From: Desulfobacteraceae bacterium
Lineage (GTDB): Bacteria; Desulfobacterota; Desulfobacteria; Desulfobacterales; Desulfosarcinaceae
NCBI GenBank assembly: GCA_013003715.1
Contig: JABDIN010000029.1
Coordinates: forward strand, 62,001-126,000
DNA: 64,000 nucleotides
Reading direction: 5' to 3'
Shown: one piece after another, positions 26,211-35,514 of the stretch
Position numbering within the stretch: the first letter of the stretch is position 1
Layout: every line of letters begins with the position of its first letter
Made by a program: the position numbers and the translations under genes
Notes under the pieces: generated by a model
The model's database searches: none
Seen by the model: the letters and a program-made list of their open reading frames with translations, nothing else
Told to the model about the DNA's origin: nothing

Positions 26211-27542
26211 TCACAAATATGGGCGTGTTGTAAAATAATTGATACGATTAAGTTTTGATACAGCATACAAAGGCAAATTCAAAATCTTCCCATTTTGCTT
26301 CAAGTTTAACAGGTTCGTGCGAATCAGCGTTTGCGGATTGAATTGCGAGTCATAGGAGGTCAGGCTTTTGCTTTTCGGGTTGATACCGGCCTTGACCTCA
26401 AGCGGATAAACCTGGGTATCGCCTTCTATGAGAAAATCCAATTCCGCCCTTCCCCCTTTGCTTCGCCAGTAGAATAATGGCTTTTCACAATGAGCTACGA
26501 GCTGCTGGGTTGCGTAGTTTTCCGTCAGCGCACCCTGGAGTTCATTGAATAGCTGTTTGCCCTGCACCATCAATTCCACGGGTAAACCGGCCATGGCGCC
26601 AAGCAAACCGATATCGAGGGCATAGACCTTAAAACACGAACGATCCGCATAAAATTTCAGGGGATGTTCCGCTTTTGCAACCGCATGAACCCTGTGAATC
26701 AATCCCGCATCTTCCAACCAGACAATTGCGTTTTCATAAGTTTTGCCGCGAGCACCTTTTTTAAGGGCCGAAAAAATGAATTTTTTATTCTCTCTGGCCA
26801 AATGACCGGGGATGGAGTCCCATATAAGGAAAAGCTTGGATACCTCTGCCGATGGTGCATGTTTAACAAAATCCAGCACGTACGATTTTATGATTTCATT
26901 TTGTATCCGGCGGGTTTCGCTTACATTTTTTGTTTCGATATACTGCTGCACAGCCTCAGGCATCCCACCAACAACAAAATATTGCCGCAGCAAGTCAATC
27001 AGGTGTTCGTGAAATAGCGCATTGAACGGGATGGGCTTTTTTGCGCTGTCAATTAATTGTACATAGCGCTGCTCACCCACGGCTTCCAGATATTCAAGAA
27101 ACGTCATGGGATACAAGTGCAGATAATTAACTTTTCCAACAGGAAATGAGCCGGGCTGTGAGAGTTTGATACCCAGAAGCGAGCCGGCAGCCGCAATGTG
27201 AATATCATTTCTTTTTTCACAAAAATATTTGAGAGAATTCAACGCCGAATTTGATATTTGGATCTCATCAAAAATCAGAAGATCCTTTTGGGGTCTGATG
27301 GGGTGGCCAAGAAATAGTGATAGGTCAGCAAGAATCCGGTCCGGGTTTAAATCCTGAGAGAACAATTGATCCAATCCGGATGTTTCCTCAAAGTTACAAT
27401 AGATGACAGTTTCATATTCACGACGACCAAATTCCTGCAACAGGTATGTTTTACCGGTTTGACGCGCCCCTTGCATCAACATTGGCTTTCTTGCGGTCGA
27501 TTTTTTCCATTGAACCAATTTTTCGTATATATGCCGTTTCAT
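26211..27542 (-). CDS. AAA ATPase with C-terminal DUF4143 domain
   Basis: This 443-residue protein is of the AAA_14/DUF4143 family. Walker A is MLMQGARQTGKTYLL, Walker B LLIFDEIQ, sensor IAAAGSLLG, and the C-terminal DUF4143 region ends in a nuclease-like pattern (AELDFLIEG..VYPLEVKAG, resembling the ELDFl..g......EvK motif of the PD-(D/E)XK fold). The family is widespread, often mobile, and its cellular role is not established. Base composition is more AT-rich than neighbours, suggesting acquisition. Its 5' end and leader carry repeated TTTTCGT motifs. It stands alone between two rightward units. Confidence 0.85.
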   Translation of the reverse strand: MKRHIYEKLVQWKKSTARKPMLMQGARQTGKTYLLQEFGRREYETVIYCNFEETSGLDQLFSQDLNPDRILADLSLFLGHPIRPQKDLLIFDEIQISNSALNSLKYFCEKRNDIHIAAAGSLLGIKLSQPGSFPVGKVNYLHLYPMTFLEYLEAVGEQRYVQLIDSAKKPIPFNALFHEHLIDLLRQYFVVGGMPEAVQQYIETKNVSETRRIQNEIIKSYVLDFVKHAPSAEVSKLFLIWDSIPGHLARENKKFIFSALKKGARGKTYENAIVWLEDAGLIHRVHAVAKAEHPLKFYADRSCFKVYALDIGLLGAMAGLPVELMVQGKQLFNELQGALTENYATQQLVAHCEKPLFYWRSKGGRAELDFLIEGDTQVYPLEVKAGINPKSKSLTSYDSQFNPQTLIRTNLLNLKQNGKILNLPLYAVSKLNRINYFTTRPYL

Positions 27543-27624
27543 GTACGAAACTATGGCATAAAATGGTAATCATGTCAAATTTTCGTACATACTTTTGTAC
27601 TATGGACCATTTTTTCGTGTATAT
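27519..27624. promoter_or_regulatory. repeated TTTTCGTxxATA motifs at the start of the AAA ATPase gene
   Basis: Three direct copies read TTTTCGTATATAT (27520 region), TTTTCGTACATAC (27580 region) and TTTTCGTGTATAT (27612 region). An inverted copy ATGTACGAAA (27541-27550) begins at the start codon and pairs perfectly with TTTCGTACAT (27581-27590). Spacing is 30-60 bases. It could be an operator array for autoregulation (inference). Confidence 0.45.
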
Positions 27625-27924
27625 TTTTGTCGATAACTACATTTTCATGCTCGATAAATGGTATGCATAAAAATGGAAGGCAATCGAAAACTTGTAAACA
27701 TACCAATTCCGGGTAGAATAGAAATCGGTGCCCCCCCTTCATGAAGAAAACGAATTTCGCATCTGCTTTATCAATAGATCCGGGGCAACATTGCAAGGTG
27801 TATTCTATGCACCATTGTGTATTCCAGCTTAATGTTTTTGATGCGTAAAACGCACCCTACCTTGAGATGCCTGTTCTTTTCCAATCGATTTCCGTATCCC
27901 CGCAACTTGTGATATACCCGGCCC
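27625..27924. other. AT-rich intergenic stretch without recognised features
   Basis: This 300-base part of the divergent gap between the AAA ATPase and the NusG-II gene shows no gene, hairpin or promoter that I would defend. Confidence 0.5.
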
Positions 27925-28320
27925 ATGACACCTGCCACCGCCAAACCACCGAAACGCTCCCTATCCCCAATGGATGTTCTGATCGGAATATCCGTTATCC
28001 TGTTCGGTTGTTATTGGCTGATGATAAGGGATCATGGGGAAGCTGTTGAAAGAAAAGCGATGATTTTCAAGGATGATGTTATCATCCGGCAGGTGCCAAT
28101 GGATTCGGAGGGACTTATCGATCTGGAATCCCATGGCGTTTCCATGGTTCTGGAAATCCGTGATGGGAAGATACGGGTGGTATCCTCCTCCTGCCGCCAG
28201 CAGATCTGTGTGCGCAAGGGATGGACCGGACAGGTTCATGACCCCATTGTATGCGTCCCAAACAATATAATCGTAGATATTACAGGAAACGATGCGGAAT
28301 ATGACGCCATCAGCCGCTGA
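27925..28320 (+). CDS. NusG domain II-containing membrane-anchored protein
   Basis: This 131-residue protein has one N-terminal membrane segment (about residues 18-35, VLIGISVILFGCYWLM) and a NusG domain II-like soluble domain. The characteristic end is SSSCRQQICVRKGW, then PIVCVPNNIIVDI, with three conserved cysteines. Proteins of this type are regularly encoded directly before Gx-transporter genes, as here, where the next gene starts 29 bases before this stop. The function is unknown; the pairing suggests a membrane complex, in some genomes near flavin-linked electron-transport genes. The alternative ATG at 27970 is just before the membrane segment. Confidence 0.75.
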   Translation: MTPATAKPPKRSLSPMDVLIGISVILFGCYWLMIRDHGEAVERKAMIFKDDVIIRQVPMDSEGLIDLESHGVSMVLEIRDGKIRVVSSSCRQQICVRKGWTGQVHDPIVCVPNNIIVDITGNDAEYDAISR

Positions 28321-29494
28321 CAGGGCCGACATTTCGGGGAAGATACCGCTTCTGGTGGCCACGGCTTCCATTCTTCAGATATCGGAATCCATGCTTCCCC
28401 ACCCGGTTCCGGGACTCCGATTCGGACTGGCCAACATCGTTTCCCTGATCATCCTGGTTCAATATGGATTTAAACCGGCGCTCACCGTGACGCTGCTGCG
28501 TATCGTGGTCAGCTCCTTTATTATTGGCACCTTTCTATCCCCGGGATTCATGCTCAGCTTTGCCGGCGGGCTTGCGAGTATTTCGGTGGCAGGCATTTTG
28601 AGCCGGATCTCAGACAGATTTCCCGTGTTCAGGATCAGTCCCGTGGGGCTGAGCATTGCGGGCGCATTCATCCATAATATGGTTCAGCTTTATCTGGCCT
28701 ACCTCATGCTGATCAAGCATCCGGGAATTTTCTTTCTCATTCCCTGGCTGGCATTCGGTTCCGTCATATTGGGAGCGGTTTCCGGATTTATTGCATCGGG
28801 AGTCATAAAGCAGCTGACGGCGAATGGAGAGGCTGTATCGGTATCAGTGCAATCGAAACCGGCCTATAAAAACAGGACATATCAACCTGGCACCTCATGG
28901 CTTCATACCTGCCGCCCTGAAATCAAATTCACCGCTATTCTGGGTGTCACACTGATGATCGTGCTGATTGAATCACTGGTACTTTACGGTGCCCTGTTTA
29001 TCATCATCCTGATACTTGTTCCCACAACAGGGCTCCGGTATAAAACCACGTTTCATGTGATAAAACGAATCAGCCTGATCGTACTCAGCTCTTTTCTTCT
29101 ACCCGTTTATTTCAATTCAGGAACCCGGATTTTAGTTGAAACCGCATACTATACCCTACACCAGGAGGCGTTTATCACGGGATGTGTATTTGCCACACGT
29201 ATCGTCATTCTCGCCCTGATATCCTCAATATTGGCACAAACCACCCGGCCCGATGCGATAACAGCAGGCATCCGAACATTTATCAGGCCATTTGACCGGG
29301 TCGGTATGAACAGCAGCACCATTGCCCAAATCCTTTCCGACTCACTCCGGGACCTGCCGAAAGTCTGGCATGAAATTCGGTCTGCCATGGCCGCCCTGTT
29401 AAAAGGCAGAAAGCGCAATATTAAAACGCTGAAACTCGTGGTTACAGAATTATTTGTTTATGTTTTTTCAACCAAAAACGGCAGACCCCGATAA
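28292..29494 (+). CDS. Gx transporter (Hpre_diP_synt_I) fused to an EcfT/CbiQ-like membrane domain
   Basis: This 400-residue protein joins two membrane modules. Residues about 15-175 match the Gx transporter family, an S-component-like protein once named heptaprenyl diphosphate synthase component I (LPHPVPGLRFGLANIVSLI, LLRIVVSSFIIGTFLSPGF, GAFIHNMVQL). Residues about 205-390 resemble the EcfT/CbiQ transmembrane coupling protein (RPEIKFTAILG, then several helices, then SSTIAQILSDSLRDLP). The Ala-Arg-Gly coupling motifs of EcfT are not seen. AGGAAACG precedes the ATG, which overlaps the NusG-II gene. No ECF ATPase is nearby. The transported compound is unknown. Confidence 0.78.
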   Translation: MRNMTPSAADRADISGKIPLLVATASILQISESMLPHPVPGLRFGLANIVSLIILVQYGFKPALTVTLLRIVVSSFIIGTFLSPGFMLSFAGGLASISVAGILSRISDRFPVFRISPVGLSIAGAFIHNMVQLYLAYLMLIKHPGIFFLIPWLAFGSVILGAVSGFIASGVIKQLTANGEAVSVSVQSKPAYKNRTYQPGTSWLHTCRPEIKFTAILGVTLMIVLIESLVLYGALFIIILILVPTTGLRYKTTFHVIKRISLIVLSSFLLPVYFNSGTRILVETAYYTLHQEAFITGCVFATRIVILALISSILAQTTRPDAITAGIRTFIRPFDRVGMNSSTIAQILSDSLRDLPKVWHEIRSAMAALLKGRKRNIKTLKLVVTELFVYVFSTKNGRPR

Positions 29495-29509
29495 CAGTGT
29501 CTGCCGTTT
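29476..29509. terminator. bidirectional terminator hairpin
   Basis: AAACGGCAGAC (29476-29486) and GTCTGCCGTTT (29499-29509) form an 11-base-pair stem with a 12-base loop that contains the stop codon of the Gx-EcfT gene. It lies between two convergent genes and has A/T runs on both sides. Confidence 0.75.
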
Positions 29510-29528
29510 GGAATTGATGAGTAAATAC

Positions 29529-31130
29529 CTATTTAATGGTGATCCTGCCAAACGTCTTTGGTGATATATTCCCGCCGACACTCACAACATAATCAATGAA
29601 GGCGTCTCTTTGCATCATCGATGAATCATAAAAATCCCCGCCATTTTTAAATATTTTATATCCGTCACCACCTGCCGCCAGGTACGAATTCAGGGCAATG
29701 GTATAGGTCTTGGACGGATCAACCGGACTGCCGCCGATCTGCAGGTTTTCCACCTTACCGGTGCTCTTATTGATGGTGAACGTCACCCCATCGGAAACCT
29801 GGGGCATGGCGCCCTGACCGACATTTGCGGGGGTCTGGTTGAAAAGGGCGATCACATCATCGCCTTTCAGGGAGACCACGCAGATCGAATTGTCAAAGGG
29901 CAATACCTCATAAACCGTTTTCTTCTGAATATCCCCCGATCCCAGTGTCGCCCGGATACCGCCGCCGTTCTGGAAAGCAAAATCGATGTCAAATCCCATT
30001 TTTTTCATGTACCACAGTTGGGAATCCGCCACGATGTCTCCCAGGGCCGTCTCCTGCTCCCTGGTCTTGTCATTGATAAACGCCTGGTCCGCGGATCCGA
30101 TGACTTCGCTTAAAACCTTTTCCACCTCATCCTCATACGGTTTCAGCATCGCCAGAAGAGTTTCATCCTCCTTGAGTTCCTTGTCCACAAAATGGTAGAT
30201 GGACTTACCGTCTTTTTTATCTCTCCGTTTCAAGTTTACCGGAACGGAGGACCAGTCAAGGCCGGTCACATCACCATCTTTGAAACGGAGCACTGCTTTA
30301 CCCATGTAAAGCCCCCAATGCTTGGCCTGGACAATCCTCACCGGTTTACCCGTGATGATATTTCTTACAATTTCCGGTTCATCCAGTTTGGTATGGGTAT
30401 GGCCGTCGATCACAAGGGCTATGTCGGGGACTTGAGTGGCAAGCCGTTTCGACCCCATATCAGGATCGTCATAGATCCCCATATGAACCACGGCAACGAC
30501 GATATCCGCTTTTTTCTTTAATTCCGGAACCAGCTCCATGGCGACCTTGACTTCGTCTTCAAAAACAATGCCCTTAATATTCTCCGGATTTCCGGTGAGG
30601 GCGGTTTTGGAGGACACCAGTCCGAATACGGCAACCTTGAAACCATCATACTTTTTAATGATATAGGGTTTGACATTGTCCAGATATTTGCCGTCTATTT
30701 TCGCATTGGCGCACAACCACGGAAACGCCGACGCTTCGATCTGTGCCTGCATACCCGCCATATTCAGATCGAACTCATGATTACCAAGGGCAAGGGCATC
30801 ATATTTAATATAGTTGTACCCTTTGATATCCGGCAGCGCCTTGAAAAAATTGGATTCCGGCCTTCCGGTATTCATGTCACCCGCATCAACCACCAGCACA
30901 TTCGGATATTCGGCCCGGACATCGTTCACCAGTGTTGCACGGGCCGGAAGCCCGCCCTGCCCCGGACTGGGATAATCATAAAAGGCCAGCGGGTGGCCGT
31001 GATGGTCATTGGTGTGTAAAACAACCAGTTCATTTTCAACGTCACTGGGTGTATAACCCGACAAACCCGCACATCCGGCCATCACCAAAACCGCCAGAAA
31101 CATTACCGATAAACATCGAAATTTTGTCAT
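29529..31130 (-). CDS. 5'-nucleotidase/2',3'-cyclic phosphodiesterase lipoprotein (UshA-like)
   Basis: This 533-residue secreted metallophosphatase has a lipoprotein signal (lipobox VMAGC near residue 19). The catalytic domain shows HTNDHHGH, VVDAGDMNTG, GNHEFD, VVAVVHMG and VIDGHTHTKL. The C-terminal substrate domain has the nucleotide-binding FQNGGGIRATL and LAAGGDGYK. It is expected to dephosphorylate extracytoplasmic nucleotides, feeding nucleoside and base uptake, which would fit the base permease and pyrimidine genes elsewhere in the window (inference). AAAGGAAAG precedes the ATG. Confidence 0.9.
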   Translation of the reverse strand: MTKFRCLSVMFLAVLVMAGCAGLSGYTPSDVENELVVLHTNDHHGHPLAFYDYPSPGQGGLPARATLVNDVRAEYPNVLVVDAGDMNTGRPESNFFKALPDIKGYNYIKYDALALGNHEFDLNMAGMQAQIEASAFPWLCANAKIDGKYLDNVKPYIIKKYDGFKVAVFGLVSSKTALTGNPENIKGIVFEDEVKVAMELVPELKKKADIVVAVVHMGIYDDPDMGSKRLATQVPDIALVIDGHTHTKLDEPEIVRNIITGKPVRIVQAKHWGLYMGKAVLRFKDGDVTGLDWSSVPVNLKRRDKKDGKSIYHFVDKELKEDETLLAMLKPYEDEVEKVLSEVIGSADQAFINDKTREQETALGDIVADSQLWYMKKMGFDIDFAFQNGGGIRATLGSGDIQKKTVYEVLPFDNSICVVSLKGDDVIALFNQTPANVGQGAMPQVSDGVTFTINKSTGKVENLQIGGSPVDPSKTYTIALNSYLAAGGDGYKIFKNGGDFYDSSMMQRDAFIDYVVSVGGNISPKTFGRITIK

Positions 31131-31265
31131 GTTCTTTCCTTTCAGTTCTATGTTTTCAATGGGCGTGAAGAAATTCCCTTAGATAAATGCTTCAGACCAC
31201 CATTCGGGGTCTTTGTTCATAATTCACCGTTGTCCCGGATAGCGGCGAAACAAAGGTCCGGCAGG

Positions 31266-31628
31266 TCACTCATCCCGGTGAACGGTTTCCGGTGTAAACG
31301 CCGGACGGCAAACCGCTATATATTCCGCCCCCTCCGCTGAAGGGGTGCTGTATTGCACCCATTCGTTCGCGTTGACGACGATGGCTTGTCCGGCAAGTAC
31401 ATCAACAACACCACTTTTTGACCTTACCTGCAAGCTACCTTTCAGCACGATGGTATACTCTTCAAATTCGGGCGTTTGCCCAGGTTCCTGCCATCCCGGC
31501 GGGCTTGTCATCCTGGCGATGCTCAGCGCCGTCGTTCGTGTATTTACACAACCGACGAATTCTTCGATTATTTTCGGTTTGTTGCCGGCGGATTCGATTA
31601 TGGTTGGTTTTTCAATCAGTGTCACCAT
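31266..31628 (-). CDS. cupin domain protein
   Basis: This 120-residue protein has a single cupin fold. The first motif region is PGWQEPGQTPEFEEYTIVLKGSLQV and the second AGQAIVVNANEWVQYSTPSAEGAEYIAV; glutamates are visible, but only weak metal-histidine content, so metal binding is uncertain. I chose the ATG at 31628, preceded by GGAGG at an 11-base distance; an ATG at 31652 is possible. It resembles small cupins that bind a metabolite or act as isomerases. No partner gene is evident. Confidence 0.72.
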   Translation of the reverse strand: MVTLIEKPTIIESAGNKPKIIEEFVGCVNTRTTALSIARMTSPPGWQEPGQTPEFEEYTIVLKGSLQVRSKSGVVDVLAGQAIVVNANEWVQYSTPSAEGAEYIAVCRPAFTPETVHRDE

Positions 31629-31842
31629 AACAGATTTGTCCTCCTTTTCCATATGACGCGCTCGGCGGCGCATGGATGTTTATTAAGGTCGAAAAGGAAT
31701 CGCTATGATTAATCGGGTGATGAAAAGTCGTCGATGGATTCAATTGAGCAGTATAGCCTGTATTTGATTAGTCGCTAAAGACACCGAAAGTCAAGTGAAG
31801 ACTTGCCAATATCACAGGGAGATCCTGTCTTTTAGCGGATGC

Positions 31843-32262
31843 TCAATCTCTTTCTGCCGGCTGCATTAAGTGAGCTACGGCACCTGTCGGATCGGATACG
31901 ACACAAATACGGCCGGCATCAGGAACATCATGGGGCGGCACCAGAACCTTTCCGCCCAGCTCTAATGCCTTCTTCGCACAATTATCCGCATCCGTAACAG
32001 CTATATAGGAATGCCATCTATGGTTTGGTGGAACAAAGTACGGCTGTTTATAATCGGAATTTTGCCAACTTCTTAAACCCGGGTCCACATGGCCAAAGAG
32101 GTTCAATTTTTTTCGATCCGAGGGAGGGGAATACACTCTTTTCAACATGATTCGAAATATCCGGAGCGTCCGCAACAGGTAAGGCAAACTTCTCCATCGT
32201 TCGCATGCTGTCCTTGATTTGTCAATATCAGAAATATGGCGGAACACGGCCTTGAACATCAA
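31843..32262 (-). pseudogene. remnant of a VOC (glyoxalase/bleomycin-resistance) family gene
   Basis: The open frame encodes 139 residues, but only the last 68 (bases 31843-32049) look like a protein family. PPNHRWHSYIAVTDAD, ALELGGKVLVPPHDVPDAGR and SDPTGAVAHLMQP are the C-terminal half of a vicinal-oxygen-chelate module. The first 70 residues are Arg- and Ser-rich text with no family resemblance, and no start with a ribosome-binding site precedes the good part. I read it as a gene that lost its 5' part. The adjacent stretches 31629-31842 and 32263-32390 hold nothing recognised. Confidence 0.6.
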
Positions 32263-32390
32263 CGCGTAATAAACGGACAGGCGTTGGATAAGGGCAAATA
32301 AGGTTTGACATTTAACTCAATTTTTTCCAACCTGGATGGTGTGGGAAAAATTGTAAACAATCATTTGACCGAGCAACAGGGGGGGCAACC

Positions 32391-33476
32391 ATGATCCAGG
32401 CATGCTATGAGAAACTGGCGGAGGTATTGGATACTTTACCCAATGGATTCCCGGCAACAAAAGACGGCGTGGAAATGAAAATACTGGAAAAGATATTCAC
32501 GCCTGAAGATGCGGAGCTGTTTTGCGAGCTGAAACTGACCTGGGAAACCGCAAAGCAGATCAGTGAACGCACGGGACAGGCATCGGAGGACCTGGAACCG
32601 CGTCTGGCCATCATGGCCGAACGGGGTCAGATTTTTTCTGTGGAGCTGGGGGGCACGAGGATTTATAAAATGATGCCGTGGATCTTCGGTATTTACGAAT
32701 TGCAACTGCCCCGCATGGACGAGGAACTGGCCCTGCTGGCACGGAAATACAACCCGGTTTTCGCACAACAATTCCTGGATAAAAAACCGCAATTGATGTC
32801 CGTGGTGCCGGTGGAAAAAACCATCGGCGCTGAACAAACGGCGCTTCCCTATGAGCAGGTGTCCCATATCATCGAAAACGGCCGGGATTTTCAGGTCAGC
32901 CAGTGCATCTGCCGAAAGGAAAACCGGTTGGTGGGCGAGCCCTGCGAAAAAACACCCGAAGGGTGCCTGGCCATCGCCCCGGTTCCCGGCATTTTCAAGG
33001 ACAGTGACGTCAGCCGGGTGATCACCAAGACGGAGGCTTACGATATCATTCGCCGGGCCGAAGAGGAAGCCCTGGTGCACATGACCTATAATGTTCAGGA
33101 GGGACAGCATTTTATCTGCAATTGCTGCGGGTGCTCCTGCGGTGTTCTGCAGGGAATTAACAAGCTTGGCATTCCGGCCGGACAAGTGGTCCGGTCGGCT
33201 TACCACGCCCGGATCGATACGGATAGCTGCGAAGCCTGCGGTATCTGCAAGGAGGAACGATGCCAGGTGTCCGCCATCAGTGAAACAGACGATGTCTACA
33301 CCGTCCATCCTGAGCAGTGCATCGGTTGCGGCCTTTGCATCTCCTCCTGCCCCACCGACGCCATCGAACTGGTCCGCCGCGAAAACGCCCAAGAGATGCT
33401 TCCACCTCAAAATGAATCGGAGTGGTACAAGGAGAGGGGCCGGATCCGGGGCGTGGCCTACGAGAAATACATGTAG
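32391..33476 (+). CDS. 4Fe-4S ferredoxin-type iron-sulphur protein
   Basis: This 361-residue protein is of a type common in sulphate-reducing Desulfobacterota. The N-terminal third is helical and wHTH-like (TWETAKQISERTGQ). The middle holds a cysteine-rich unit (QCICRKEN...CEKTPEGCLAI, then FICNCCGCSCGVLQ). The C-terminus is a two-cluster ferredoxin (CEACGICKEERC, CIGCGLCISSCPTDAIEL). It probably works as a cytoplasmic electron carrier or redox sensor; no partner is proven. It sits before a strong terminator and faces the ETF-QO gene tail to tail, which may or may not be functional linkage. Confidence 0.85.
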   Translation: MIQACYEKLAEVLDTLPNGFPATKDGVEMKILEKIFTPEDAELFCELKLTWETAKQISERTGQASEDLEPRLAIMAERGQIFSVELGGTRIYKMMPWIFGIYELQLPRMDEELALLARKYNPVFAQQFLDKKPQLMSVVPVEKTIGAEQTALPYEQVSHIIENGRDFQVSQCICRKENRLVGEPCEKTPEGCLAIAPVPGIFKDSDVSRVITKTEAYDIIRRAEEEALVHMTYNVQEGQHFICNCCGCSCGVLQGINKLGIPAGQVVRSAYHARIDTDSCEACGICKEERCQVSAISETDDVYTVHPEQCIGCGLCISSCPTDAIELVRRENAQEMLPPQNESEWYKERGRIRGVAYEKYM

Positions 33477-33485
33477 ATCTCAAAT

Positions 33486-33518
33486 CTAAAGGGCCGCCGG
33501 CAACCGGCGGCCCTTTAG
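33486..33518. terminator. strong intrinsic terminator hairpin
   Basis: CTAAAGGGCCGCCGG (33486-33500) and CCGGCGGCCCTTTAG (33504-33518) form a perfect 15-base-pair stem with a 3-base loop, ten bases after the iron-sulphur protein stop. The following 256 bases up to the ETF-QO stop hold nothing recognised. Confidence 0.85.
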
Positions 33519-33774
33519 TCACAATAGTGTGTTACTCAGGGCAGATGCCGCTTTCGCTTGACGAAAATATGCGGCCATCCGTCGGTAAACTCCTCAAACG
33601 CCACATACAGGTTCCATTATCAACAGCATGAACGAGATTGGGTGGTGTTATTTACAAAGCGCTATAATCCTACCATTTTGACAGATAAAACCGGACAGTT
33701 GAAATAGCCCTGATACGTGAGGTCAAAACCACCTCCGGCGCATCCTCACCCTGCGGACACCAACCCTTCCCGAC

Positions 33775-35445
33775 CTAAACAATATTGTATCCCGGTCCAT
33801 CACCACCTTCGGGGCAGACCCAGGTGATGTTGCGGTAAGGGTCTTTAATATCGCAGGTTTTACAATGAAAACAATTGGAGGGATTGAGTTTCAGTTTGCG
33901 TTGGCCGGTGGTGCCGTCCGTTTCGATTTCATAGACATTTCCGGGACAAAATCGGGTGCACGGACTCTTGTAGGTCTCATAACAGGTGGTCACACAGAGA
34001 TCCGTATCGTGAACGAGGAGATGGGACGGCTGATCTTCACGGTGTAAGGTTTTGGAGAGGTAGACACCGGTGAGCTTATCGATATAAAGTTCTCCGTCGT
34101 ATGGACCGGCCTTGCTGTCAGGCATATCGGCATCGGCATTCTTGAGTGGTTTGAGGGTAAGGCAATCCTCCTCGAGCCCGAGCCGTTCTACAATTCCCCT
34201 CCCCTTTGAGACATATTGCGCACCGAGGTGGACAAATTTGGTGGGGACTTTTCTGGCGAGAGCGGCGGCGAAATTCCGGCCTTCGTAAATCTCCTCACCG
34301 GCCCAGCTGGTTCTGAATCGCCGGGCATAATCGTCCAGAAGGGTCTGGGACAATTCTTCGCCGGCCAAGGCCTCCTGAATGGTATCCGCTGCCACCAGTC
34401 CGGATTTCATGGCGACATGAATGCCTTTCAAGGCCGGTGTATTATGAATTGAGGCACCGCCGCCGACAAAAACGGCGCCGTTCACGGTCAGTCTGGGAAA
34501 GGTGTAGAATCCGCCGGTGGAAACGGTCCGTGCGCCCTGCTCCACCACTTTGCCGCCCTTGATGATTCCGGCGATGAACGGGTGGTGTTTGAATTTGATG
34601 AACTCCTCGTAGGGGTCCAGGGCTGGATCTTCATAACACAGGCCGGTCAGGTACCCGATGGCGATTTTATTGTCCTTCATCTGGTAGATAAAACCGCCGC
34701 CGGGAATGTTCAGTCCCAGAGGGTAGCCCAGTACATGGACCACATTGCCCTGGCTGGTGTTGAAGTAATTGTGTTCCGGCAGTTGAATGACTTCCTTGAT
34801 CCCGGTTTCGTATACGGGCGGCAATTGCTCATCGTACAGATCGAGATGGGCATCGATCTCCTTGGTCAGGTTGCCCCGCGCCCCTTCTCCGAAAACAGTG
34901 ACCCTGGCCAGGATATCATAACCGGGTTCGAAATTGGCTTTTGCCTCGCCGTCCCTGCCCAGGCCTTTGTCGCCGGTGCGTACTCCGATGATGGATTTCC
35001 CATCGTCGGCATAGAGCACTTTTTTACCGGTAAATCCGGGGAAAATATTCACTCCCATGTCTTCGGCGATACTCCCCAGCCATCGGCATAGTTTGGACTG
35101 GCTCACGACATGAAACCCCTCGTTGTGCAGATACCTGGGCACCATGGGCATTTTATAGTGGCCCTTTTCCGTCAGAAAATAGAATTCATCGCCCCGGATG
35201 TCCGCTTCCAACGGAAAATTCTTCTCCAGGTAATCGGGGATAAGCGCCTTCAAAGCCCTGGGATTTAAAATAGCGCCGCTCACGGCATGGGAGCCGATTT
35301 CTGCGCCTTTTTCGATGAGCGCCACTTCGATCTCACGTTTCTGTTCTTTCGCGGTCTGCATCAACCGGATGGCACCGGCAAGGCAAGCCGGACCGCCGCC
35401 CACAAATAAGACATCAAATTCTATGGTTTCATATTCAGTTGTCAT
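33775..35445 (-). CDS. electron transfer flavoprotein-ubiquinone oxidoreductase
   Basis: This 556-residue ETF-QO passes electrons from ETF to the quinone pool at the membrane. The N-terminal FAD site is VLFVGGGPACLAGAIRL, with GSHAVSGAILNPRAL and the FAD-binding GEGARGNLTKEI. Quinone-domain text is FIYQMKDNKIAIGYLTGL and the ferredoxin end RFCPGNVYE followed by NCFHCKTCDIKDPYRNITW..PEGGDGPGY. The four 4Fe-4S cysteines of the family are present. Extra cysteines (LCVTTCYETYKSPC) precede them. No etfAB genes are in the window. The likely role is in beta-oxidation together with acyl-CoA dehydrogenases such as the one at 54382. Confidence 0.93.
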   Translation of the reverse strand: MTTEYETIEFDVLFVGGGPACLAGAIRLMQTAKEQKREIEVALIEKGAEIGSHAVSGAILNPRALKALIPDYLEKNFPLEADIRGDEFYFLTEKGHYKMPMVPRYLHNEGFHVVSQSKLCRWLGSIAEDMGVNIFPGFTGKKVLYADDGKSIIGVRTGDKGLGRDGEAKANFEPGYDILARVTVFGEGARGNLTKEIDAHLDLYDEQLPPVYETGIKEVIQLPEHNYFNTSQGNVVHVLGYPLGLNIPGGGFIYQMKDNKIAIGYLTGLCYEDPALDPYEEFIKFKHHPFIAGIIKGGKVVEQGARTVSTGGFYTFPRLTVNGAVFVGGGASIHNTPALKGIHVAMKSGLVAADTIQEALAGEELSQTLLDDYARRFRTSWAGEEIYEGRNFAAALARKVPTKFVHLGAQYVSKGRGIVERLGLEEDCLTLKPLKNADADMPDSKAGPYDGELYIDKLTGVYLSKTLHREDQPSHLLVHDTDLCVTTCYETYKSPCTRFCPGNVYEIETDGTTGQRKLKLNPSNCFHCKTCDIKDPYRNITWVCPEGGDGPGYNIV

Positions 35446-35514
35446 GGGAATTACCTCTCAGTAGTTTTCATTAGAGCGTGAGCCTGCATTACCATGAATC
35501 GTGTTTGATGTAAA

